DNA of 7,328 nucleotides, from NCBI GenBank assembly GCA_913776795.1, contig CAJYRH010000066.1, forward strand, positions 1 to 7,328, in the 5' to 3' direction. The position numbers and the translations under genes are program-made. This DNA is from an uncultured Pseudorhodoferax sp. Lineage in GTDB: Bacteria; Pseudomonadota; Gammaproteobacteria; Burkholderiales; Burkholderiaceae. Below the pieces are notes generated by a model, which saw nothing but the letters and a program-made list of their open reading frames with translations, did not search any database and was not told the origin of the DNA. This document shows positions 1-5,673 of this stretch, in pieces; within the stretch, counting starts at the first letter, position 1, and each line of letters starts with the position of its first letter.

Positions 1-946
1 CGGAGAAACCGAGCCGACCTGCGATCTCGGGCAGCGTGAGTCCCGGCTGCGTCAGGTGGTCGATGGCCGCGTCGCGCAACAGGTCGTCGCGGATCGCGCG
101 AAAGCCCACGCCCTCCTCGCGCAGGCGGCGGCGCAACGTCTGCGGCGTCATTGCAAACTGTGCGCCCACGTCCTCGAGCGAGGGCATGGGCCCGCCCAGG
201 TGGCGTCGCAGAAGGCGGCGGATGCGCTCTGCAAGGCTGCTGTCGTCGCGGTACTTGAGCAGCAGGCTGGCTGGTGCCTGCGCCAGGAAACCGGCCAGGC
301 TCTCGGGCGTCTGCACGACCGGCAGCGCGAGCCAGCGCGCCTCGAAGCGCCAGCCGGCGCGCACGCCGTAGTGCGCTGGGGCCTGGAACAGCTGCGGAGC
401 GTCGCCAGGGCGGCCGGCCTCGCTGCAGGGAAGGTCCACCGCCAGCAACGGCAGGCGCCGTGCCACGAGCCAGCACACCAGACCGTAGCCCAGGAAGGCG
501 AAGCAGCGCATGGCGTAGCTCAGCCGCTCGTCGACCGGGCGGCGCGGCGCCAGCGCCATGCTGGCCACCCCCTCGTGCACCTGCAGGCGCGGCGTGAAGT
601 CCGACAGCAGCAGCCGGTAGTGGCGCAGCCCGGCGCGCAGCGCGTCTTCGAGCGTGCGGCAGCCCACCAGGAGACGGCAGGCGGCCTCGAAACTTCCCAG
701 CGGCAAAGGCCGGCTGCACAGTCCCCAGAGCTCGTCGCGCAGGCTGTGGCGCAGTTCGAAGATGAGGGCCGCGTACTGCGCCTGGCTCACACGCGACAGC
801 GGCGAGCCCAGCAGCTCCGGCGGGATGCCGGCGCGCTGCAACAGCGTAGGAACGTCGCGGCCGGCCCGGCACGCGCCCAGCACGATCTGCTGGACCTGCC
901 CGATGGCGATGGTTTGCCGCGTGTTGCCGCTGGAGAGAGGAGACAT
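1..946 (-). CDS. AraC-family transcriptional regulator with arabinose-binding-like sensor domain (3' end cut off by window)
   Basis: This is a DNA-binding regulator, read from an ATG at 946; 315 codons lie in the window and no stop is reached. Residues about 20-215 resemble the N-terminal ligand-sensing domain found in many proteobacterial AraC proteins (the arabinose-binding-domain group, PF12625 type), including the stretch PLGSFEAACRLLVGCRTLED and then an ALRAGLRHYRLL segment. A first helix-turn-helix lies at about 256-279 (SLEDVGAQFAMTPQTLRRRL). The second begins at about 303 (LTLPEIAGRLGFS) and is cut at the window edge, so roughly 30 residues are missing. No Shine-Dalgarno sequence precedes the ATG, and a TACAAT hexamer ends only 13 bases before it. 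The gene follows the binding-protein gene in the same orientation. Control of the neighbouring acyl-CoA/transport genes is inferred from position only, and the ligand is unknown. Confidence 0.9.
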   Translation of the reverse strand, partial: MSPLSSGNTRQTIAIGQVQQIVLGACRAGRDVPTLLQRAGIPPELLGSPLSRVSQAQYAALIFELRHSLRDELWGLCSRPLPLGSFEAACRLLVGCRTLEDALRAGLRHYRLLLSDFTPRLQVHEGVASMALAPRRPVDERLSYAMRCFAFLGYGLVCWLVARRLPLLAVDLPCSEAGRPGDAPQLFQAPAHYGVRAGWRFEARWLALPVVQTPESLAGFLAQAPASLLLKYRDDSSLAERIRRLLRRHLGGPMPSLEDVGAQFAMTPQTLRRRLREEGVGFRAIRDDLLRDAAIDHLTQPGLTLPEIAGRLGFS

Positions 947-959
947 GGAAACGCGGCAA

Positions 960-965
960 ATTGTA
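960..965 (-). promoter_or_regulatory. Candidate -10 element (TACAAT) of the AraC-family gene
   Basis: The minus strand reads CCTACAATTTGCCGC here. The TACAAT hexamer differs from the sigma-70 consensus at one base and ends 13 bases before the ATG at 946. Transcription would then start only a few bases before the start codon, giving a nearly leaderless message, which fits the absence of a ribosome binding site. No good -35 box is visible: GTGACA at 987-992 is about 21 bases away, too far for a normal spacer. A similar CCTACAAT block lies upstream of argB. Confidence 0.35.
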
Positions 966-1022
966 GGAGCCGCGCACCGCGCCGGATGTCACCTGGGCGG
1001 CCGAACCAGCCGCCAACCGGCG

Positions 1023-1052
1023 ACCCATCGGCCAGCCATCGCAACCCATCGG
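1023..1052. repeat. Three direct copies of an A-S-CCATCG box at 11- and 10-base intervals
   Basis: The plus strand carries ACCCATCGG at 1023, AGCCATCG at 1034 and ACCCATCGG at 1044. The outer two copies match over 10 bases (ACCCATCGGC) and are 21 bases apart, about two helical turns, so all copies would face the same side of the DNA. They lie in the 187-base gap between the binding-protein gene and the AraC gene, about 60-90 bases upstream of the candidate -10 element. AraC-family proteins often bind direct repeats with about this spacing, so an operator or activator site is a reasonable inference. Chance repetition in GC-rich DNA is the alternative. Confidence 0.4.
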
Positions 1053-1076
1053 CGGGCCCGCGGCGGGCCCGCGGCG
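1050..1076. repeat. Tandem 11-base GC repeat containing two copies of the palindrome GCGGGCCCGC
   Basis: The unit CGGCGGGCCCG occurs at 1050-1060 and 1061-1071, followed by a partial third copy, CGGCG. Each full unit contributes the perfect 10-base palindrome GCGGGCCCGC, at 1052-1061 and 1063-1072. The block directly abuts the direct repeats at 1023-1052. It contains no T-tract, so it does not look like an intrinsic terminator. It may be a replication-slippage product or part of a regulatory region. Confidence 0.5.
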
Positions 1077-1133
1077 ACCGCAGGGCAGCCGCCGGCGAAC
1101 GATCGGCTGGGCGGCGGCGCGCGCCGGCCGGGG

Positions 1134-2135
1134 CTACTCCGGCTTGAAGCCGATCTCGTCGAGCATCTGCTTCTCCCGGTCGTACTGCGCCACCGCGTAC
1201 TGGCGGTAGGCCTCGCCGCCGATGTTCCAGGGCGCCAGGTCGAAGTCGTCCACGATGCGGCGGTACGTCGCGTCCTGCGCCGCCTTCTGGAAGGCCGACT
1301 CCAGCCGTGCGCGCACGGCCGGGTCCATGTTTCTGGGTGCCACCAGGCCGAACGGCGACTGCACCACCAGGTCGTGGCCCAGCTCGCGCAGCGTGGGGAC
1401 GCTGGGCCACTGCGCCAGGCGCTGCTCGGTGAAGGTGGCCAGCACGCGCAGCTTGCCGCTGCGCGCCATGGCGCCGAAGCCCGGGTCGCCATACACGTCG
1501 AGGTGGCGGCCGACCACGGCCGTCAGTTGCTCGTTGCCGCCCTTGAACGGGATGAAGTTGAACTTTGCGCCCGTGGCGCGCGCCAGCCGCTCGCCATAGA
1601 TGCGGTTGGCGCTGATGGCGCCCACGTTGCCCCAGCTGATCTGGCCGGGCCGTGCCTTGGCGTCGGCCAGCAGCTCGGCCAGCGTCTTCCAGGGCGCGTC
1701 GGCCGCCACGGCGATGCCGGTGGTCAGGTTGTTCAGGCCCATCAGGTAGGTGAAGTCGGTGCGCGGATCCCAGGCCACCTTGTTCATGTGCGGCCAGCGG
1801 ATCACCGAGTTGTGCATCACGCCGAGCAGGTAGCCGTCGGCATCGCCCATGCCGGTCAGGCTGGAGACGCCCGTCACGCCGCCGGCGCCGGCGCGGTGCA
1901 TCAGCACGATGGGCTGGCCCAGGTCCTTGGCGGCGGCCTCGGCCAGCGCGCGCAGCACGGCATCGAACATGCCGCCGGCCGGGAACGGCAGCTGCAGCTG
2001 GATCGGCTTGGTCGGGAAGGCGGTGCTGGCGAGGGCCGGCGCGCCGATTGCGCCGGCGGCCAGTGCGCCGAGGCCCATGCGCAACACCGAGCGGCGTGCG
2101 ATGGACGTGGCTGGGGATGGGAACGCGATAGGCAT
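1134..2135 (-). CDS. Tripartite tricarboxylate transporter (TTT) substrate-binding protein, Bug family
   Basis: This is a periplasmic solute receptor of about 333 residues, the usual size for the Bug family, which binds small carboxylic acids and delivers them to a TctA/TctB-type membrane complex. Residues 1-36 form an export signal: a twin-arginine-like ARRSVLRM at 13-20, a hydrophobic stretch, and a likely cleavage site after APALA. The mature protein starts with the family hallmark FPTKPIQLQLPFPAGGMFD (about 40-58), followed by a GAGGVTG segment and a DGYLLGVMHN block. I chose the ATG at 2135 because AAGGAG (2142-2147) lies 6 bases before it and the signal peptide starts there; the frame is open further upstream but that stretch is not signal-like. 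No membrane subunits are in the window, as is common for the many orphan Bug genes of Burkholderiales. The neighbouring CoA synthetase suggests its ligand may be the acid that enzyme activates; this is inference. Confidence 0.92.
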   Translation of the reverse strand: MPIAFPSPATSIARRSVLRMGLGALAAGAIGAPALASTAFPTKPIQLQLPFPAGGMFDAVLRALAEAAAKDLGQPIVLMHRAGAGGVTGVSSLTGMGDADGYLLGVMHNSVIRWPHMNKVAWDPRTDFTYLMGLNNLTTGIAVAADAPWKTLAELLADAKARPGQISWGNVGAISANRIYGERLARATGAKFNFIPFKGGNEQLTAVVGRHLDVYGDPGFGAMARSGKLRVLATFTEQRLAQWPSVPTLRELGHDLVVQSPFGLVAPRNMDPAVRARLESAFQKAAQDATYRRIVDDFDLAPWNIGGEAYRQYAVAQYDREKQMLDEIGFKPE

Positions 2136-2141
2136 GGCTGT

Positions 2142-2147
2142 CTCCTT
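2142..2147 (-). promoter_or_regulatory. Strong ribosome binding site of the binding-protein gene
   Basis: The minus strand reads AAGGAG followed by a 6-base spacer and the ATG at 2135. This is the best Shine-Dalgarno sequence in the window. It decides the start over the upstream in-frame start at 2258, which would add 41 residues before the signal peptide. Confidence 0.8.
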
Positions 2148-2175
2148 GGCGGCCTTCGAGAGGCCTGCGCTGTTG

Positions 2176-2208
2176 AAAAAACGTGCCGGCAAGACTAGAG
2201 GCGGCCGG
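2176..2208 (-). terminator. Candidate intrinsic terminator or attenuator between the thioesterase and binding-protein genes
   Basis: On the minus strand, CCGGC (2208-2204) can pair with GCCGG (2190-2186) around a 13-base loop. Three further pairs (one G-U) are possible beyond a two-base mismatch, and a run of six T follows (2181-2176). This T-run stands out in GC-rich DNA. The element lies about 60-95 bases after the thioesterase stop and ends about 40 bases before the next ATG. It may end the upstream operon or act as an attenuator for the binding-protein gene. The short perfect stem keeps confidence modest. Confidence 0.35.
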
Positions 2209-2228
2209 TGCGCCGCGGTATGGCCGAT

Positions 2229-2242
2229 TCGTCGAACGACGA
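2229..2242. repeat. Perfect 6+2+6 inverted repeat, possible operator
   Basis: TCGTCG and CGACGA flank a two-base AA centre, and TGGCCG occurs directly on both sides (2221-2226 and 2243-2248). The block lies just downstream of the thioesterase stop and about 95 bases upstream of the binding-protein start. There is no T-tract next to it, so it is more like a dimeric regulator site than a terminator. No regulator can be assigned from sequence alone. Confidence 0.35.
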
Positions 2243-2270
2243 TGGCCGTATCGACCAAACGCCTACACGC

Positions 2271-2684
2271 TCAAGCGGGCGGCAGCGGCAGATAGCGGAA
2301 CGAACCCATGCTGCGGGCCACACAGCGGCCGGCGTCGTCGCGTACTTCGGCGCGGCAGTGCACGGTGTCCCCATCGTCGGCGATGGCCAGCGCCTCGCCG
2401 TCGGCCGTGAGCCGGCCGCGGCCGGGCTGCAGGTAGCTGATGTTCAGGTCCAGCGTGACAGCGGTGCGCGCGAAGCCGATCCTGGACACGGCAGCGCTGG
2501 CCATGACCACGTCCAGCAGCGTGGCGACCACGCCGCCGTGCACGGCGTGGATGGGGTTCTCGAGCTCGCGCCGCGCATCGACCACCAGGCGCGCGCGGCC
2601 GCCCTCGGAAAACTCGCGCCGGATGCCCAGCAGCTGCGAGAAGGGCACGGCGTCATACCGCCGCGCGGCTTCGGCCGCATCCAT
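2271..2684 (-). CDS. PaaI-type hotdog-fold acyl-CoA thioesterase
   Basis: This is a cytosolic thioesterase of 137 residues, the normal length for a single hotdog domain of the PaaI family, which hydrolyses acyl- or aryl-CoA thioesters. The family motif is complete: NPIHAVHGGVVATLLDVVMA at 43-62, with His49-Gly50-Gly51 before the central helix and Asp58 in the place of the usual catalytic acid. The strands that follow (TAVTLDLNISYLQPG, then RGRLTADGEAL and a CRAEVRDDAGRCVARSMGSF stretch) complete the fold. The ATG at 2684 overlaps the stop of the acyl-CoA synthetase by one base (TGATG), which points to translational coupling and a joint function. It may release CoA when the pool is trapped, hydrolyse dead-end thioesters or act in the pathway itself. 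The substrate cannot be read from the sequence. Confidence 0.92.
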   Translation of the reverse strand: MDAAEAARRYDAVPFSQLLGIRREFSEGGRARLVVDARRELENPIHAVHGGVVATLLDVVMASAAVSRIGFARTAVTLDLNISYLQPGRGRLTADGEALAIADDGDTVHCRAEVRDDAGRCVARSMGSFRYLPLPPA

Positions 2685-4204
2685 CAGCGTGCCTTGGCGT
2701 GCTCGGCACGCAGCTGGGTCTTGAGCACCTTGCCAGCGGCCGAGAGCGGCAGCGCAGCCGCAAAGGCCAGGCTGCGCGGGCACTTGTAGCCGGCCAACTG
2801 CGTACGGCAGTGGGCCTGGACCGCGCTGGCCAGCTCTGCGCTTGCGGCCACACCGGGCCGCAGCACCACCACCGCATGCACGGCCTCGCCCCAACGGGCA
2901 TCGGGCACGCCGATCACGGCGGCGTCGACCACGTCCGCATGGCCGCGCAGCGCGGCCTCGACCTCGCCCGAATACACGTTCTCGCCGCCGCTGATGATCA
3001 TGTCCTTCAGGCGGTCTGCGATGAAGATGAAGCCGTTCTCGTCCATGCGGCCGCCGTCGCCCGTGTGCAGCCAGCCGTTGCGCAGGGCCTGGGCCGAGAC
3101 CTCGGGCAGCTTCCAGTAGCCGCTGGTGACCATGGGGCCACGGATGACGATCTCGCCGACCTCGCCGCGCGGGCATTCGCGCCCTTCGGGATCGACGATC
3201 CGGATCTCCGCACCCAGGCCGGCGCGGCCGACCGAGCGCAGCCGCTCGGCCGGTGCGCCGGGCCGGTGGTTGGCCGGCAGGTTGATGCAGGCCGCGCCCG
3301 CCGTCTCGGTCAGGCCGTAGGCCTGGAAGAACTCGGCCTTCGGCCAGGTGGCCAGGGCGCGGTCGAGCAGGTCGGGCGGCATGGGCGCGGCACCGAAGGC
3401 GATGCGGTCCAGGCTCTGCACCCTGGCCGCGTCGAAGTTCGGCGCCTCCAGGAGCGCCTGCAGCATGGTGGGCACGACGATGGTGTCGGTGATGCCCAGC
3501 TCGAAGACCGCATCGAGCACGGCGTCGGCACGGAACTGCGGCATGGTGACCCAGCTGCCACCCACGATGCTCTGACCGATCAGGCGGCCCAGGCCCGCCA
3601 CATGGAACAACGGCGCGACCAGCAGCGAGACGCTGTCGGGCGCGTTGTTCAGCTCGGCGCCGCGCGTCATCGAGGCCGACCAGAAGTTCAGGTGCGTGAG
3701 CATCACGCCCTTGGAGCGGCCCGTGGTGCCGCCGGTGTAGAGGATGGCGGCCAGAGCGTCGCCGCCGACGCGCGCGTCGTCCACAGGGGCCGTGCTGGCC
3801 GCCTGCGTGGCGAAATCGGCCATGGGCAGCGCCTCGGCAAGGTCGGCCAGCCCGGCGCACGGGCCGGCGAAGCTGGCATCGGCGAGCAACAGCGGCGCGC
3901 CGCAGTCGGCCAGTGCATGGCGCAGCTCGGGCAAGCTCCAGCGCGTGTTGAGCGGGCAGGCCACGGCGCCCAACCACCAGCAGGCCAGCAGGCCCAGGAC
4001 CATGGCGTCGTCGTTGGGCGCCAGCAGCGCCACGCGCTCGCCTGCTGCGATGCCGCGCCCACGCAGCACGGCGGCGCGGCGCGCCACCTGGTCGATGAGT
4101 TGGGAAAAGGTGTAGCTGCGTGCGGCATCGGGCGCGAGGTGGCGCAGCGCGATCTTCTGGGGATGGCGTTGCAACGAGCGGTGCAGGCCTTGGGTCAGGT
4201 ACAT
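2684..4204 (-). CDS. AMP-forming acyl-CoA synthetase (acid-CoA ligase)
   Basis: A 506-residue member of the ANL adenylate-forming superfamily, which activates a carboxylic acid with ATP and transfers it to CoA. All core motifs are present in order: the phosphate-binding loop YTGGTTGRSKG (156-166), YGLTETAG (296-303), TGD (381-383), ADRLKDMIISGGENVYSGEVE (from 396) and the C-terminal GKVLKTQLR (491-499), with Lys492 as the expected adenylation lysine. Length and motif set suit a medium/long-chain or aromatic acid-CoA ligase (FadD/4-chlorobenzoate-CoA ligase-like); the substrate pocket cannot be read with confidence. The ATG at 4204 has only a weak ribosome site (GAAAGA) and lies 21 bases after the preceding stop. 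It ends in a one-base overlap with the thioesterase gene. It is the central enzyme of the cluster, presumably supplying the CoA thioesters on which the adjacent hotdog proteins act. Confidence 0.95.
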   Translation of the reverse strand: MYLTQGLHRSLQRHPQKIALRHLAPDAARSYTFSQLIDQVARRAAVLRGRGIAAGERVALLAPNDDAMVLGLLACWWLGAVACPLNTRWSLPELRHALADCGAPLLLADASFAGPCAGLADLAEALPMADFATQAASTAPVDDARVGGDALAAILYTGGTTGRSKGVMLTHLNFWSASMTRGAELNNAPDSVSLLVAPLFHVAGLGRLIGQSIVGGSWVTMPQFRADAVLDAVFELGITDTIVVPTMLQALLEAPNFDAARVQSLDRIAFGAAPMPPDLLDRALATWPKAEFFQAYGLTETAGAACINLPANHRPGAPAERLRSVGRAGLGAEIRIVDPEGRECPRGEVGEIVIRGPMVTSGYWKLPEVSAQALRNGWLHTGDGGRMDENGFIFIADRLKDMIISGGENVYSGEVEAALRGHADVVDAAVIGVPDARWGEAVHAVVVLRPGVAASAELASAVQAHCRTQLAGYKCPRSLAFAAALPLSAAGKVLKTQLRAEHAKAR

Positions 4205-4225
4205 GGTCGATCTTTCGCGAGGGAT

Positions 4226-4591
4226 TCAGGCTGCGCGGTAACGCAGCGTGGCCATGGCACGGGCCACCAGCTGGCCGGCACCGTCGTGCAATTCGGCCTC
4301 ACAGAAGCAGACCGAGCGGCCGCCGCCCGTGACCTGGCCTTGCGCACGCAGGCCGGCCCCGCCGGGCTGCACGAAGCCCAGGTGCAGGTCGAGCATGTCC
4401 ACCGCCTGTGCAGCCGGGTTGCGGGCCAGGGCGGCCTCGACCAGCGCGGTGTCGAGCAGTGCAATGGCCTGGCGGCGGCTGGTGGCGGCGGCCTGCGGTC
4501 GGTCGCCCGAGGCGGTGGAGGCCGCGATCGCTTGCGGCCCATCGGCGGCGCCTTCGGTGCGGGCACCTTCGGCCGGAAGGACGACGCTCAC
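4226..4591 (-). CDS. Divergent hotdog-fold thioesterase-like protein lacking the HGG motif
   Basis: A 121-residue protein whose C-terminal two-thirds resembles a PaaI-type hotdog domain. The central helix (ALLDTALVEAA, 44-54, with Asp47) and the strands VDMLDLHLGFVQPGG (64-78) and AELHDGAGQLVARAMATLRY (99-118) align with the same parts of the PaaI protein encoded at 2271-2684. Where that protein has His-Gly-Gly, this one has Ser38-Arg39-Arg40. The first 37 residues are Ala/Gly/Pro-rich and do not resemble the usual first strands. I chose the GTG at 4591 because it overlaps the preceding TGA in a GTGA junction; the only later ATG in frame is inside the domain. The other two minus-strand frames show no hotdog-like sequence, so a simple frameshift is not evident. 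It could be a non-catalytic or partner subunit, a divergent enzyme, or a decayed thioesterase. Confidence 0.72.
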   Translation of the reverse strand: MSVVLPAEGARTEGAADGPQAIAASTASGDRPQAAATSRRQAIALLDTALVEAALARNPAAQAVDMLDLHLGFVQPGGAGLRAQGQVTGGGRSVCFCEAELHDGAGQLVARAMATLRYRAA

Positions 4592-5565
4592 GCTGCGACT
4601 GATTCGGGCCGGCGCAGGGGCATCGCGATGCGCGCACGCGCGGCCGCGTATTCGCGCGCCATGCGCGCCACGACCTGGCCGGCCGGCTGCACGGCCGAGA
4701 CCGCGCCGATGCCCTGGCCACAGCCCCAGACGTCCTTCCAGGGCTTGACGCGGTTGCTGCCGAAGTTCATGGCGGAAGGGTCGCTGGTCTCCAGCTTGTC
4801 CGGGTCCAGGCCGGCATTGCGGATCGAGGGCTTGAGGTAGTTGCCGTGCACGCCCGTGAACAGGTTGGAGTAGACGATGTCCTCGCTCGTGCTGTCGACG
4901 ATCATCTGCTTGTAGGCGTCGGCAGCGCGCGCCTCCTCGGTCGCGATGAAGGCCGAGCCGATGTAGGCGAAGTCGGCGCCCAGCGCCTGCGCGGCCAGGA
5001 TCGCGTCGCCCGTGGCGATGGAACCCGACAGCGCGAGCGGGCCCGTGAACCATCGGCGGATCTCGGCGATCAACGCGAACGGGCTGGTGGTGCCGGCATG
5101 GCCGCCGGCGCCGCTGGCCACGGCGATCAGGCCGTCGGCGCCCTTCTCCACCGCCTTGTGCGCAAAGCGGTCGTTGATGACGTCGTGCATCACGATGCCG
5201 CCCCAGGCGTGCACGGCGTCGTTGATCTCGGTGCGCGCGCCCAGCGAGGTGATGGTCAGCGGCACCTTGTACCTGGCGCAGACGGCCATGTCGTGGTCGA
5301 GCCGGTCGTTGCTCCTGTGCACGATCTGGTTGATCGCGAACGGCGCCGCGGGTGCTTCGGGGTGGGCGCGGTCGTGCGCGGCCAGCGTCTCGGTGATCTC
5401 GGCCAGCCAGTCGTCCAGCAGCTCGGCCGGACGTGCATTGAGGGCGGGCATGGAGCCGACGATGCCGGCCTTGCACTGTGCGATCACCAGCTGCGGCACG
5501 CTGATGATGAACAGCGGCGAGGCGATGACGGGCAGGCGCAGATGTTGGAAAAGGGGATGGGGCAT
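4588..5565 (-). CDS. Nitronate monooxygenase-like FMN-dependent TIM-barrel flavoprotein
   Basis: A 325-residue protein of the nitronate monooxygenase/2-nitropropane dioxygenase family, FMN enzymes that oxidise alkyl nitronates; related members include enoyl reductases such as FabK. It opens with PVIASPLFIISVPQLVIAQC (12-31) and GIVGSMPALNA. The flavin-binding core is visible as ASGAGGHAGTTS (150-161, with His156 at the usual active-site position), SGSIATGDAILAAQALGADF (180-199) and YIGSAFIATEEA. The ATG at 5565 begins the protein directly at the first barrel strand; the frame runs up to 5646 but the extra 27 residues look unlike the family. No clear Shine-Dalgarno sequence is present. Its stop overlaps the next gene (GTGA), making it the first gene of a likely four-gene operon. 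Next to an acyl-CoA synthetase, a redox role on an acyl-CoA or detoxification of a nitro compound are both possible; I cannot choose. Confidence 0.9.
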   Translation of the reverse strand: MPHPLFQHLRLPVIASPLFIISVPQLVIAQCKAGIVGSMPALNARPAELLDDWLAEITETLAAHDRAHPEAPAAPFAINQIVHRSNDRLDHDMAVCARYKVPLTITSLGARTEINDAVHAWGGIVMHDVINDRFAHKAVEKGADGLIAVASGAGGHAGTTSPFALIAEIRRWFTGPLALSGSIATGDAILAAQALGADFAYIGSAFIATEEARAADAYKQMIVDSTSEDIVYSNLFTGVHGNYLKPSIRNAGLDPDKLETSDPSAMNFGSNRVKPWKDVWGCGQGIGAVSAVQPAGQVVARMAREYAAARARIAMPLRRPESVAA

Positions 5566-5610
5566 GGTGCGCGCAGTATCTGGAGCGCCCCGCCCACCAT
5601 CAATGGCGGA

Positions 5611-5640
5611 ATGGCAGCGCCGATTGGCGCAAAGTGACAA
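5611..5640 (-). promoter_or_regulatory. Weak candidate promoter with inverted repeat ahead of the flavoprotein operon
   Basis: In the 108-base gap between slmA and the flavoprotein gene, the minus strand has TTGTCA (5640-5635, one mismatch to the -35 consensus). After 18 bases comes TGCCAT (5616-5611), a poor -10 match of three in six. The spacer holds the inverted repeat GCGCC-GATT-GGCGC (5617-5630), the position where a repressor would block polymerase. The inverted repeat is certain; its role and the promoter are inference. Confidence 0.28.
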
Positions 5641-5657
5641 AGCCACCCAAGCTCGGG

Positions 5658-5673
5658 AAAACCCCGATGGGGC
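5658..5673 (-). terminator. Short terminator-like hairpin directly after slmA
   Basis: The minus strand reads CCCC-ATC-GGGG-TTTT immediately after the slmA TAG stop. The four G-C pairs could be extended by two G-U pairs on the stop-codon side, at the cost of the first two T. The small stem and short T-tract make a weak intrinsic terminator, but its place at the end of the argB-slmA unit and before the accessory operon fits that role. Confidence 0.4.

Noticed and set aside
1115..1126. The 12-base palindrome CGGCGCGCGCCG just after the receptor stop, as a terminator
   Set aside because: No T-tract follows, and alternating GC palindromes are frequent in DNA of this composition.
654..2198. A 514-codon open frame on the plus strand opposite the receptor gene
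   Set aside because: The opposite strand encodes a clear Bug-family protein with a signal peptide; this frame has no family resemblance.
2136..2258. An extended start at 2258 for the receptor gene
   Set aside because: It would put 41 unrelated residues before the signal peptide, while the ATG at 2135 has a strong ribosome site.
2271..3977. A 568-codon minus-strand frame that would fuse a long N-terminal extension to the PaaI thioesterase
   Set aside because: The extension is an Arg-rich shadow of the synthetase; the thioesterase starts at the ATG at 2684 with a TGATG overlap and has normal family length.
2699..4840. A 713-codon open frame on the plus strand opposite the acyl-CoA synthetase
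   Set aside because: Its composition (rich in His, Gln, Arg, Gly) is typical of an antisense shadow, and the opposite strand carries all ANL-family motifs.
4226..5476. A 416-codon minus-strand frame running from inside the flavoprotein gene into the divergent hotdog gene
   Set aside because: The first part is an out-of-frame shadow of the flavoprotein; the GTG at 4591 gives a compact gene with a usual GTGA overlap.
5566..5646. An extended start at 5646 for the flavoprotein
   Set aside because: The added 27 residues do not resemble the family N-terminus, which begins at the first barrel strand right after the ATG at 5565.
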